Positions 34,561-46,817 of a DNA stretch of 64,000 nt are shown one piece after another. The stretch comes from Zeus faber. Its lineage: Eukaryota; Chordata; Actinopteri; Zeiformes; Zeidae. Where the stretch lies: positions 6,499,608 through 6,563,607 of the forward strand of contig OY482865.1 in NCBI GenBank assembly GCA_960531495.1, given 5' to 3'. The translations under genes and the position numbers were made by a program. Positions within the stretch are counted from its first letter, which is position 1. Each line of letters starts with the position of its first letter. The notes under the pieces are model-generated. The model searched no databases. It was given only the letters and a program-made list of their open reading frames with translations, and had not been told where the DNA came from.

Positions 34561-34909
34561 CAGTGTGCGGGTGTCATGTGTCTGAAAACTGGTTCACGGA
34601 GACGGATCTGCCCGTAAGTGAGCTCATTCCTCACCGAACAATGTCTCTCTTGTCCGGCTCCTTTTGCCAGTGAGTTAAGACGTTTACTAGCCATAATGAG
34701 TGCGTTTCTGCTGTTGTTGTTGTTTTTGTTCAACTGCGGTGAGGTTGTGGAGCTCCAGCGCGGCCAAAAGGAATAACAACGATGACCACGTCTGTAACAT
34801 GGACGTTAAATACCAGCGTGTGGTCCTGTAAAGTGAGTTTATGGAATACTCCTTGATCACCAACATTATGCAGTGTCTGGTGAAGAGAGCCTGATATGCA
34901 CTATAGCAA

Positions 34910-34949
<40 letters not shown>

Positions 34950-37640
34950 AGCAGAAGAATTAATTTAATCTTTTCTCCTGATTTTTTTTATTTTTGTTTG
35001 TTTGTTTGTTGGTCACTTGAGGCTGTGGGGATATTTGGGGACCTTTCATCCATATTGATCGACACGGTTTACTGACCACAACGAGCAACGCTGCTTTATC
35101 AAATTCACCACACCTGCCTTTCAGTGATCTTTGCATTGTTCTCCGGGAAAGGCGGCGGACCCCGCCACCAATGACGGAATACACATATCGAGCAGCACAT
35201 GTATAATGCAAATACAAATGTCTGCTCTGCAAGTGTCGGCTCAGCAAATATGAGATGAATATTGACTATGTGATTTTTTTTTATTTTTTATTTTTTTACC
35301 AAAATAATCTTATGGATTACCACTTTAATGCTTTAAACGACTGAAAACCTACTGTGTTGCTGCTAATTAGCGTGTATCAGGGCAGAAAACACACCAACTC
35401 AGTGACTTAGTGCAAGTCCACTGCTGAAATGCCCCGAGGGGAAAGAGGGGAGAAAGTTTCCTCAGTCACTTTGTTTTTCCGACACACACACACACAAACA
35501 CACACATCAAATCGCGTCTTTGTGCTCCGCCATGACGGCAGATACCCATGGTGTACAGTTGTGGCCTCCAGCAACAGCTGCTGGATGCATTAACCAACCA
35601 AGCAACCCCCTCCTCCCGCCTCCCACCCTTCTACCAGACAAAACAAGGCGGCCCGCTCAGAACCGGAAGCTGTGATTAAAGCGCTTCCTGTCTGGCTGCC
35701 CAGAGGATCAAGGAGCTCGGTGGTGGCTGCCGGATTGTTTTACCCCCTCTGCTCGGAGCCGGGGTCGCCCGACTCGGACCCCCCTCAAATCCTACCACCT
35801 TTTTAATTTTTGATGTATTTCATTTTTGCCTTTTTTGTCTTTTTATTGTAGTTTCTGTTTATAGCGTGCAGTGAATAGAGGGGTTGAGAGACAGGCAGCT
35901 AATGACCACAGGTTGGATTCTTACTGTTTCATGCACAGACCTAGGATTATATTTTGCCGTAATGTGATCATGTACCGCTCAGTAGAGTATATGAACAGAT
36001 ATTATTCTCAATGACTTGTGTTGCCCTGATAAGGAGACCTAGTTCTGTGTTTTTTCCGTCTAGAACCCTCCTCTTCAGGAGTATCAGGAGGTCCATAGAA
36101 AGTTCCCGGGGATTTTTGGGGAATCTGTGGGATGAACCGTGAACAGGGAGATATATAGTACACATGCTCACGGTGGGACCACCCGCACGGGAAACGCCCT
36201 TCTAAGTGTCCGACAGCAGACGTGTATGTTGTGTTCACGTCGGATGAAATGTGGCGGGCGGCCGAGCAGGAGATCAGCTCGTTCCTGAGTCGTACTGTAT
36301 GGTTGTCCGCGCGCTAGACCATAACAAACAACTTTCTCCCCCTGGTTCATGTTAAAATATTGGTCTAATTTCCCTTTATTTATTCAATAGTTTATTGTTT
36401 AGCTTCACTTTTACCGTACATTTGTAGCGTCATTGTACATGTTTTTTCTTGTTTTATTTTTTTGTTTGAAATTAATTTTGTTGTACAGTACACTAAAAAT
36501 GTACTGTATATTAAACAATAAACAGTAAAATATTTTTTTTATATTGTTTGTATATTGCCAAATTCTTTTTAATTTCTCTTGTTTTATTGTATATGCAGAA
36601 CTATTTTTTCAGTAAATATTTCGTTTTATAGCATCTTGCCAATTTTTATTTTTTTTATTATTTCTGTTTTTTTTCCCCATTACTTTCTATTTTCATTTCC
36701 TTTGTTATTTTTGCCTATTGCTTATGAGCTGCTGTAACGCTGCAATTTTTCAATGTCCTGTCTGTCTGTCTGTCTGTCAACCAGTGCTTAGCGGTTAACC
36801 TCAGCTCGTCATTAAGGGCTACAGTAAGACTGTGAGTAAATACTTATTTTTCATTGTTTTTTTTAAATGGTGTTTTTTTTTTTTTTAATGTGTGACTTAA
36901 TTCTTGCCCCCCGGTGCAGATAACCATCTCCTCATGTAGCTGTTGCACAACGTTGTGGAGAGAGACGGGTGTCATGAGTCAGAGCACGAGTACAAGCCTC
37001 ACAGTGATGGGGAGGAGGAGACATAAATCATATCCATAGATCTATTGTTTATTTTTATTATAATTATTGTCGCGAGTGTCTTCCAGCGGTATCTGATCGC
37101 CATGAGGCGCCGTGTCGCTCTGCTACAGTTTGGGATTGTGAATTAATAACGTCTGAGCAAAGGCTTCTCACACTGTTGACGTCATCCTAGAGTGTTGCTG
37201 TAGGCTAATAAAATAACAAAAATTTAAACGAAAATATTATAATGTTGCATTGAACAGAGTGAGGCCAAAAATCTCCATGTTTATACATAGAATAGATGTA
37301 TAGAACATGAAATATTCTGTCTCAACTCTTTCAAAGTAAACAAATGATAATGTGGTGATTTGTCCTCGATGTGATGTGATAGAAATCTCCGCGACCTTCC
37401 CACACAGACATGTACCTGCTGTCATTGCACAAGTTTAGAGTCCACACTTCCTCCTGTTTTTCTCTGCTGCGAGTGAGAAGTTATGACCAAAAAGCACTTG
37501 AAATATTATTCACCTCCTTGAATTCAAACTGCAGTCAAAGCAGGAACTGGAATGTTTAGTCTTCAAAGACACAGAGTATCCTTCATTTTAAAACCACACA
37601 TATTACAGTAATGCAGTAAAGAAAAAAAAAGTTTTACCAG
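34561..37640. other. Intergenic stretch, no gene recognised
   Basis: A GT microsatellite lies at 34913-34947. A dispersed repeat lies at 35145-35345. AT-rich sequence around 36360-36900 has no coding signal. Confidence 0.5.
35145..35345 (+). repeat. Dispersed repeat, copy A
   Basis: It shares CGGGAAAGGCGGCGGACCCC near its left end and ATAATCTTATGGATTACCA near its right end with 62837-63020, in the same order and at similar spacing, with diverged AT-rich sequence between. Confidence 0.7.
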
Positions 37641-37654
37641 TAACAGTGTATTTT

Positions 37655-37930
37655 TTGACCAGATACTACAGTAATAACAATGGGAATATACTGTGTATAT
37701 GTATATACTGATAACAATGGGAACAGATACTAGTAACAATAGGGATATAATAGTCACAATGGAATATAGACGAGTAACAAAAGGAATAGATACTAGTAAC
37801 AATGGAAGAGATCCTAGTGAGAATAGAAGAGACCCTAGTGACAAAAGAAGAGATACTAGTAACAATGTAGATACTAGAAACAATGTAATAGATACTATTA
37901 ACAATAGAATAGATACTAGTCGGAGCCAAA
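37655..37930 (+). repeat. About 21-bp minisatellite AGATACTAGTAACAATGGGA, + orientation
   Basis: Imperfect tandem units around ACTAGTAACAATGG and AATAGATACTAGTAACAAT. The right flank (GATATCTGAAACACAGAGCC) is matched in reverse complement at 41690-41670, so array and flank are one repeated unit. Diverged units continue to about 38130. Confidence 0.9.
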
Positions 37931-39161
37931 TATTTGATATCTGAAACACAGAGCCCCATCGGATTCAATGGCTTAATACAATTGTAAGTAACATGACAGT
38001 ACAATAGTTAATGGCAACAATAAGAATAGTTACTAGTATCTAATAAATAAGTACAAGTACATTATACATTTTGACTAGTAAAATTAAAATAGCTACAAGT
38101 AACCATTGGAATAGCAACTAGTAATTAAAATGTAAGTGTACTAGGAACTTAAAAAAAATGACAAATTGGTCCTTTGGATTAAATGTGAAAATGTTGTCAT
38201 ACGTGGGGCCATGATGCACATGTTCTGATTTCCAACTGTAGATAAACACACGTGAAGTATCTTCCAGGCAAATGCTGAGTCAGACGACCTAAGGAGATGA
38301 CAAAGGGATTATGTTTATGAGGAAAGTTGAAACAGAAACAAGTAGATAGTCACATATTACACTTTGATATGTTATGTAACGTAAGCAACTTGTTCCAGGT
38401 TTATATGTACAGTGTCTGGACACCCTGACTGTAGCTGGAGGTTGAGTCTACGGACCAGGAAATAGAACATCTGTCTGCATGACTGTCTGCCTGCATGCCT
38501 GTCTGTCTGCAGGTCTGTCTTTCTCATGCATTACTAACTTTGTGTGTGTGTGCGTGTGTGTGTGTGTGTTTGTTTGTGTGTGTTGGGAGGCCGCTCAATC
38601 AGGGCCAAACCAAATATTGATGCGACTTTCGGCTGAGCCTGGACACTCAGATTCCAGAATCCTGCGGAGATCCACATCTTGGTTCTGGGCGAGATGATCC
38701 ATGTTCCTCTGGGTCAGTGGCGAGGGCAGAGCTGGGACCAATTTGGGCATTAACCTGGGGGTGACAACCGGTGGTTTCAGAAGATATTTGCATACAAGAA
38801 ACAATCATAATAATGTAATATTATGACCATTGATCAGAACATCAAAAACAATGTTATTCTTCAACATTTTAACAAACTATTGTTATTTTGACATCAATCA
38901 AATGGTGATTGTTTTGGAAATCGGTTAGGGAATCCATGATGACGATGTCACAGGGGATCATCAACTCCCTGAACTGGACCCAGTTTGGGAAAACTCCAGG
39001 TTCGGAAAAGTAAAAACCCAGTTTCTGTGTTTTTCGATCCATCTGGGTTGGTGCGAACAAACAAATCCCACACGGTCGACTCAAAACCCTGGAGTGGAGT
39101 TTGACTTTATGATCCTGGACTTTCCACCTCTGCTGTTGTCAGAGTCGGGTTCAGAGTTTCC

Positions 39162-39285
39162 AGGTGCTGTTTTTAGATGAATTTGGCGGAGCAGGTGGTG
39201 TCTTTAGGTGTTGCTTTTATGTGGAGCGGGTGTTTTTCTTAGGTGGCGTTTTGAGATGAATTTGGTGGAGCAGGTGGTGTCTCGC
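39162..39285 (+). repeat. Degenerate minisatellite GGAGCAGGTGGTG, locus 1
   Basis: Units of about 40 bp carry TTTTTAG, GAATTTGG and GGAGCAGGTGGTGTC. The same vocabulary makes the array at 40850-41065. Confidence 0.7.
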
Positions 39286-39704
39286 AGCTGTTCTGTGTAT
39301 ATTTATTTTAAATGTTATTTTATTTAGATGTCGCGTGGCATCCAAACTAAAATGTCCCAGCTTGATATTGGACGCCGCGCAGAGCACGCAGCCTCGGAGT
39401 AGGGGGACTGCACCTCAAAGTAGAACGACTGGACCTCAGGCACAGAAATGAGCAGCTTACATCACTGCTGGACGGTTACATCCAGGGGAGGAAAGTAACT
39501 CGTTACATGTACTCTCACCACAGCACACGTACCTCTACCTGTTACGAAAAAAGTAACTCAATAAGAACCTTAATCCTTGAGTCGTTTTTTAGTAAACTAC
39601 TGATATACCAATATAGGCCTCATAACTACTTCTACTTGTAATTATTCTACTTCTCCTACAGTAACAATGAGGGTTCGATATTTTCAGTGTTTTTTTTCCA
39701 TGTA

Positions 39705-39709
<5 letters not shown>

Positions 39710-39747
<38 letters not shown>

Positions 39748-39772
39748 GTGTGTGTGTGTGTCCGTGTGTGTA

Positions 39773-39852
<80 letters not shown>
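39710..39852 (+). repeat. Compound (GT)n(TA)n microsatellite
   Basis: About 70 bases of GT with CCGT interruptions pass into an uninterrupted TA tract of about 70 bases. Confidence 0.95.
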
Positions 39853-39857
<5 letters not shown>

Positions 39858-40209
39858 AATTAACTGATACCATGATGCATGACAGAACGTCACATGAAAT
39901 CCTATCTCTCTGTGGCCATGGAACTGTACAACTCACGTACATCAGACAGAGATGGGCATCAGAGGCATGAGGTGCTAAGGTGGTTCCAGCCTCCGTCCTT
40001 ACATCCTCCCCTTTCTCTCAGGATGACTATCTCTCAGTGGATTGCAGTTATTTACAACGCCCTGATTTATGGGACGCCGTGAGTCTTATGTGCAATAACA
40101 GGGACGTTATGTGAAATATCATGGACAGTCATTGAACATTTGAATCAAACATGTACATTTACTTGTATTTTGAACTGATATTGTAGATACAGTACATAGA
40201 CATTTTCCA

Positions 40210-40690
40210 CTTCTCATACGTCTCTGTTATTCCTACTGGACCGTTAACCTGTGATATTTGAAACATTGTATGTTGGATTTGCACCTTACCATTCAATGGT
40301 TGATTATAAACACTTCATTTCGGGAAATTTAACTGAATATCTAGTGACTGCACCTTACCGTTAACTTGTTTACATTTATGATATTTACTTTTAACCTTTC
40401 AATTCAATTTCTTGCATTTGTACATTTGGTTGCAGATCATAGAGGATCTTTAATTTATGACCTGTTCTGTAACTGCTACTTTTGGCCCGACTGCGAACTA
40501 GTTGACATTCATACTTATACCTACCACTAACCTGTGACATGTCTGGCTGCACGTACGGTTATTGCGCCTCAATGATCATTTTAACTCTTCTATTGTTTAT
40601 TTTGTGTATTTGCACTCCTTTCCTACTTTGTACTGCAACTGCTGCACAAGTATTTCCCTCTGGATAAATTTAGTATTATCTTATCTATAA
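40210..40690 (+). mobile_element. LINE-like 3' UTR remnant
   Basis: The sequence has short words typical of fish LINE 3' ends (TTGCACCTTACC, TGTACTGCAACTGCTGCACA) and closes with TTCCCTCTGGATAAATTTAG and TATTATCTTATCT. No coding region is attached. The family is inferred. Confidence 0.45.
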
Positions 40691-40849
40691 ATGAAGTCTC
40701 AAAGGCATTTAGGTCAACACACACACACACACACACACACACACGGGCGTGCACACACACACACGCACACACGCAGGCACCATGAGACTTCATTCTTTAT
40801 AAATAGACCAGGGCCACGTGTCGTTTCTCTGTCACTAGACAGGATCTGT

Positions 40850-41065
40850 TTTTAAGCAGAGTAGGTGGTGTTTTTAGGCAGAACAGGTGGTGGTGCTTTT
40901 AGGTAGAGTAGTTGCTGTTTTTAGGCGGTGTTTTTAGACGGAGCCGGTGGTGTTTTTAGATGGTGTAGATGGTGTTTTAAGTGGAGTAGGTGGTCTTTTT
41001 TGGTTGTAGCGGCTGGTATTTTTTTACATGGAGCAGGTGGGGGTTCTATGTGGTGTTTTTAGCCC
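40850..41065 (+). repeat. Degenerate minisatellite GGAGCAGGTGGTG, locus 2
   Basis: Units of about 25-40 bp of the form GTTTTTAGGCGGAGCAGGTG. It is related to the array at 39162-39285, about 1.6 kb upstream and in the same orientation. Confidence 0.8.
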
Positions 41066-41644
41066 CCATCGTTCTGCTGTCTGACAGAACACAGTTAACC
41101 TGCTACTGTGGTTTGGTATCTCTGAGTATCACAGTGTATTCAGCCTCCATCAACATCATCCCAACTCGCACAACCAGCAGTCTCCCACAACGTTAAAACA
41201 AAAGGAAAAAATGGAAATTGCGATAAAAATCTCTCTCTCTCTCTCTCTAATCTCTAATCAGACTCCCAGTGCATTGTGGGTTTTATTGTTGTTTAGTCGA
41301 GTATCGAGCAGATACTGTGTCTGGCTGATAAAGCTGTCAACATGAGATAACAGATAAAGCAGAGATGAACGTCCCGTTGACCATTGTTTCAGGAGGAGGA
41401 CGTAGATCAGGTTGATCTACACGCTGGCTTTGGCAGAACATGTGCCGTTGCTTCATTTGCTCTGTGAGAGAAGTCGTCCAGTTCATAAGCGACCTGCCAA
41501 CAATAAATCACACGCCCTCAGGCTTTAAAGCTGAATCACGTCTGAAGGTCATCTGTTTTTTTTTTGTTTTTTTTGTCTTTTTCTGTCACATCTTCGTGGG
41601 CGTTCCACTTTTCCTCCAAATTGTTACTAGTAAAAATGTGTTCA

Positions 41645-42115
41645 ATTTAGTCATTGAATCCTATTGGGCTCTGTGTTTCAGATGATTAATATTTGCCCCA
41701 AGTAGATACTAGTCAGGGGCATTCCCATCGCGACTAGTATCGATTCCCGTTTTTACTGGTATCTATTCCCATTGTTACTAGTACCTATTGCCATTGTTAA
41801 AGGTATCTGTTCCCATTGTTACGTGTATGTATTCCAATTGTTACTGGTATCTATTCCCATTGTTACTGGTATCTGTTTCCATCGTTACTAGTATCTATTT
41901 CCATTGTTACTAGTATCTATTTCCATTCTTACTCGTATCTATTTCTATTGTAACTCGTATCTATTCCCATTGTAACTAGTATCTATTCCCATTGTAACTA
42001 GTATCTATTCCCATTGTTACTGGTATCTATTCCCATTGTTATTGGTATCTATTTTAATTGTTTCTAGTATCTATTCCCATTGTGACTAGAATCTATTAGT
42101 TTGTTATATTTATTT
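41645..42115 (-). repeat. About 22-bp minisatellite, inverted copy of the 37.7-kb array
   Basis: Read on the minus strand this is the same AATAGATACTAGTAACAAT family. The flank GGGCTCTGTGTTTCAGAT at about 41668-41685 is the reverse complement of the flank at 37935-37960. Confidence 0.9.
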
Positions 42116-42289
42116 CAATGTTACTAGTCAGTATTAATTGAGTGTTGAATTATATTATAGTATACTATGAATTGTTGTTACGAGTAACATTTTTGTTTTC
42201 CTAGTAACAATGTATTTTTACCTTCATGAGAAATGACCAGACAAAACATCTAATTGATATCTAGTTGAATTTAAATTGTTACTTGTTAA

Positions 42290-43814
42290 ACTACTACGCT
42301 GCTTTTAAATATTAAACATAGTATTATTATTTTATCAATTTGTAAATCCTTGAAATAAAGGTTTTCTACAAATATGCCTGACTTACTTGACTTTTTTGTA
42401 GCGTGACAGTAAAGGGTGTTAGTGGCTGATGTCTTGCATAGCGTGCATGTACTGCTGCAAAGCCTGCATGTACTACAGCATGCAGCGTCTTCACGACTAA
42501 AAACAAAACCTGCAAGAGAACCCTCGTTCTCAGCCAACGCCAACCCAAAGTAAGGGAGGCGTGCAGGGAGCCAGTCTGACGGGCGCGGGCCAAAAGGCGA
42601 ACGGGTTTCTGTCTGTGAACGACTCTCCCACCTCCTCCGTTAGAGTCATCACCAAGTGGTCGGAGTGATGGATGGATCCGCGGGACGACCTCGTCGAGCG
42701 CTTCGAACACGTCCTCTTGACTTTTTGGGTTTTTTTTTTTTAAACGTGGGGCTTCGCTTCCCTGGCTTCTGCCCCACCGAGGCCTGTTTAACATTTGTCA
42801 AGGAGCCACTGCATTAGCTCTGCCCGAAATAGACCATTGTGACCCGCTAACCCATTTTGCGATTCCTGGGAATTTTAAAGAGCACAGGACTTTTAAGGGA
42901 TCTGGGGCACCGGCTTTTTGGCTCCCGTCCAGGTGAAGCCTTGGTGCTCGACTTGGAGGCTCAAGGGCAGTGAGGCCGCCATCGCGAAAATGCCAGATCC
43001 ATTACGGAGGCGGTGGAAGTGTGTACAAGGTCGTCCTGGAGCCGGGTCCCACCGTGGAGGTCCCGCTGCAACGTCCCGGTGTATTCTGTCACCGGGGCCG
43101 TTAAGCGGCGTGTTTGATGCGTAGCTGAAGGGTGGAGGAGAAGGAATCTGATCGCAGGCTCTGGTTCGCTTTAGTTCATGAAAGATGTGGTTTGTCAATT
43201 TACTTATTGACACTTATTGATTCATTTTTCTGCAAAGAAGATCTCTAAAATCTTAGAGGTTCCCTCCATGTTTTTTGGTGGGTGGGCGGTTCATCAAATA
43301 ACAAACCTTCTTATCTAGACATCAATCAAGACAGGAATACAGTTTTTCTTTCGGCAAATTTGGCTTTCGATGCCAAATGACGTTGAAATTGAAAAATGAA
43401 TTTGCTTAAAGCTGCACTGCCCCCAAAACTCCCGATCCCCTCTTCACCTCACTTCTCCACATACAATGATTAAATCCACAGCCATCGTTTGTCCATGTAA
43501 ATGAAATTAAATGAAATTCCAATAAAAAAAAAAAAAAAAAAAAAGTGTGGATCCAAATTAGAGTTTTGAGTTACAAAGGTACAAAGACTGTAAAGGCAGG
43601 TCGACTGCAACACAAGTTAAACTTGTACTAAGTGACTCCAGCGCTCTGCTCGGAGTAAACACTATTGTCCTGATGTCACGCTCGATTATCCCTATTGTGG
43701 CTTCCGGCTCCAGCCTGTCCAACTTACAGTACATGTGTTCAAACCTGTTTGCCATGTGCTCGGGTGTCACACGGAGCGTGGGACACTGGGGCTGTAGCTC
43801 CACTGTGCAAACAC

Positions 43815-43849
<35 letters not shown>

Positions 43850-44259
43850 AACAGTGACCTCCTAGTGAAATACTAGCGGTGACATCCTGAGCCTCAATTG
43901 AAGTTACCATTTGTAACCCCCCCGTGTGTGTGATCTCCATCTTGTGACTTACATGAAGTTGTGTGTGTGTGACTTCTCGCTGTTCTCTGAGTGGAGGAGG
44001 AGGATCATACGGGTGATGTTTGATGATGTGATTGTTACCAGGGAATCTGTTGATGTACAGTATTTGTGTTTGTTGCTTTGCTATCTTTTCTCATGGAAAA
44101 ATGAGGCGGTCTGACGCACATGCACAGTCTCACACACACACACACAGTACAAGCACAAACCGTTTAATCCCCAATAGACCAGAGTCTCACAGAGGCCAGG
44201 ATGATGTCATTTACCTGTAATGTTTCGGGTGACAAAGGGCCTTTTGTGCTTCTGTAAAT

Positions 44260-44317
<58 letters not shown>

Positions 44318-44490
44318 GCGCATGCACACACAGACACACACATTCTGTTCTTCCTGGCTGGGGCTCACGTGAGCCAGGCAAAGCGAGGGCACATGTGGTT
44401 TCCGTTTGCACAGTGAAACAAGCCATTTATCATTCATTAGTCGTCCCATTCATGAAGCTGTGGCGCTGTGTGAACATCTCTCTGGGAGGA
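42290..44490. other. Intergenic stretch, no gene recognised
   Basis: No ORF resembles a known family. An A run is present at 43527-43543, a GT microsatellite at 43821-43848 and a CA microsatellite at 44261-44315. Confidence 0.45.
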
Positions 44491-44491
44491 G

Positions 44492-44702
44492 AGGCGGCCA
44501 GGAGGCAACCAGGAGGCGGCCAGGAGGCAACCAGGAGGCGGCCAGGAGGCAACCAGGAGGCGGCCAGGAGGCAACCAGGAGGCGGCCAGGGGGCCACCAG
44601 GGGGCCACCGGGAGGACACCGGGAGGCCGCCGGGAGGACACCGGGAGGACACCGGGAGGACACCGGGAGGACACCGGGAGGACACTGGGAGGCCGCCGGC
44701 CA
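44492..44702 (+). repeat. 11-bp G-rich minisatellite with higher-order structure
   Basis: The left half alternates CAGGAGGCAAC and CAGGAGGCGGC, making a 22-bp higher-order unit. The right half changes to CGGGAGGACAC with occasional CGGGAGGCCGC. All frames stay open, giving spurious Gly/Arg/Pro-rich ORFs on both strands. Confidence 0.95.
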
Positions 44703-44796
44703 GATTGAGCCCTGGTTGTTACAAAGCACAGAGGTTTTGTTTCCCATGTCGGTTAATATGGATTGCTTTAGTAGGCGAAAGAGACAGTCAAGGCTC

Positions 44797-44998
44797 AGCG
44801 GGCTTTACACTGAATCCGACAAACACAAACTCCTCACCGGAAGTGCATTAATTTCCATAGAAATGAATACAACAGTGAGTACAACGGTACAACAGCCGGA
44901 GGAGGCCGAGCTCTCATGTTTTGTCCGGCTTATTTTCTGATTAAGAACACGTGCCGTACGACAGATCCGTTTTCGGATCCAGTGTAAAACGGGCTTAA
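44797..44998. mobile_element. About 200-bp inverted-repeat element (MITE)
   Basis: The left end GGGCTTTACACTGAATCCGA and the right end (minus strand) CCCGTTTTACACTGGATCCG are imperfect inverted repeats enclosing about 160 bases that include TTCCATAGAAATGAAT. The length and ends suggest a non-autonomous DNA element, perhaps Harbinger-like. No clear target duplication was established. Confidence 0.55.
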
Positions 44999-44999
44999 C

Positions 45000-46380
45000 T
45001 ATTACTGTGGAGCCTATTTACCCAGAAGCCCTTGTATCATCCTGTGCTGCCGGCTCAGACCAGCTCCTGACCAAAGAATCTATCGAAAGGCAAAACAGCT
45101 CCAAACATGATCTGACGAGGGCTCCAGGATTTCACAAAGTTGGCAATGCAAAGATGAATACGAATTCCATCTGCGAGACAAAATGACCAGAACAATGAGA
45201 TGCTTGTAAATTTAGCCGATGATTGTACATTTATGAGTCATTCCACAAACATTGTTTGTCCTTGTTAATCCGTTACTATAGCGACGTTACCGAAACCTCC
45301 TGCCAGGCTACGAGCTAATGTTATCTGCACTGATTGAGGACTATTACAGGAATGCAAACAAACATTTACCTTCCGAAATAACTTTTATAAAAAATAACCA
45401 TATTACAAGGTTTGGCGTGAAAGCAGGGGTAAACCGTGTCGTACCCGCTCTAATATTCTCGTGGAATACAAACAAAACGTTTTCACAGCAGTTTGCTTTC
45501 TCACTGACGACAGTGAAAACACACAAAAAATGAAAATGACATCACCGCTCTGATAAAAGCCGCTGTTATCCCCTCGGGTTCCTGCAAGGGGACAACAGTA
45601 AGCCCCGCCAACCAAGAGGATTTTACCAGTAAAAAATAACCACCGGTGAACATCACGTCTGTGGCGGTATCAAACCACCGTTCACTCTGTGACTAGAGGG
45701 AGCTCGTTGCACCGTCGTGGCGCCAGGAATGAGAGGAGTCGCGGGCGGGATGAACGACTCCCGCGTCCAGGTGGCGACGGAGGCGCGAGGCCGAGGCCTG
45801 AGAGGATGGAGGAGGCTGGCACCCGACCAGCGGTGGGGAGATATGGAGGAGCACTTCCACGGACAGCCTTGTAGGAGAGCAGTGAGTCGAAGTAGACTAA
45901 AATCTCTTCTCACATGTAAGCCGGGGGGGACGACGACGGGCTGAGATCAGCTGTAAGCCACGGAGCTATGAGGTGGTGTGAACTCTCTACCTCCATCAGG
46001 GGCTGTATATTAACCACCGCCCTCCATGTCTGGAGAGTAATGGGGGTCTAACACAAACACTGATACGGGAGCGGAGAAGTTGTGTTTGGTGAGGCTGTTC
46101 GCATGAGTAATGGAAGATGGAGGGTGGGTGGGTGGAGGTGGGTTTGGGTGGAGCTAAGCTGCACCCCACCTCTCCATAAAGTGTTAAAACAGTCTGACTT
46201 TACGACCGCACGGCATCCAGCCGCACTCGAAACCGACCGTCGAACCCACAGACATGAATGAATAAGATTTGTATCCGGTGCAGCCCACACACGCCGCGGT
46301 CCAAGTTTGATCCGCACCGGACTATATTTGTAGGAGTAGTTGGTAATAAACCATGCTTCCAGGGCCGACCTACCTGAAGT
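45000..46380. other. Intergenic stretch, no gene recognised
   Basis: No conserved coding signal was seen. A CpG-rich patch with purine-rich sequence lies at 45690-45860. Confidence 0.45.
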
Positions 46381-46389
46381 AGAAGGGCA

Positions 46390-46692
46390 AAGCGTATATC
46401 TCCACACTCACTTTATTCACATGCACTTTACTGCACATTATCTGGATTTACAAATAGCCTATCCCATATACATAACTCTATTCCCTTCACTTATATTTTG
46501 TACCCCCCACTTTATATGATCGTTTTAAGTCTTATTAAAATTTTATTAAATTTTTATTCATATTTATATTATTCTATTCACTAACTGAATTACGTTTTAG
46601 GAATCAGTTAGTTTCCGTGAGTTAGCTCGGGAGGAATTAGGTTAGCTATTATGTTAATCTCTGGGTGCGTCGCAAGGACATTTCACTGCATA

Positions 46693-46728
<36 letters not shown>

Positions 46729-46817
46729 TGTATGTATGTATGTATGTATGTATGTATGTGTATATGTATGAACCTATGTATATGTATGTGACAAATACTC
46801 CTCTTGAATCTTGAATC
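46390..46817 (+). mobile_element. LINE-type 3' UTR and tail containing (TATG)n
   Basis: The sequence begins CTTTATTCACATGCACTTTA, continues GCACATTATCTGGATTTAC, and ends CATTTCACTGCATATATATA, a (TATG)n microsatellite (46694-46760), then GTATGTGACAAATACTCCTC and TTGAATCTTGAATC. The closing part matches 30955-31020. The microsatellite appears to have grown inside the retroposon tail. Confidence 0.6.

Larger units (their letters stand above)
38150..40170. other. Intergenic stretch, no gene recognised
   Basis: No conserved coding signal was seen. A GGAGCAGGTGGTGTTTTTAG-type minisatellite occupies about 39162-39285. A compound (GT)n(TA)n tract lies at 39710-39852. Confidence 0.5.

Noticed and set aside
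42366-42794. 142-codon minus-strand ORF
   Set aside because: No recognised domain, no supporting splice or start context; likely chance ORF in GC-rich sequence.
44395-44940. Gly/Arg-rich 181-codon ORF
   Set aside because: Produced by the 11-bp minisatellite; sequence on both sides shows no coding signal.
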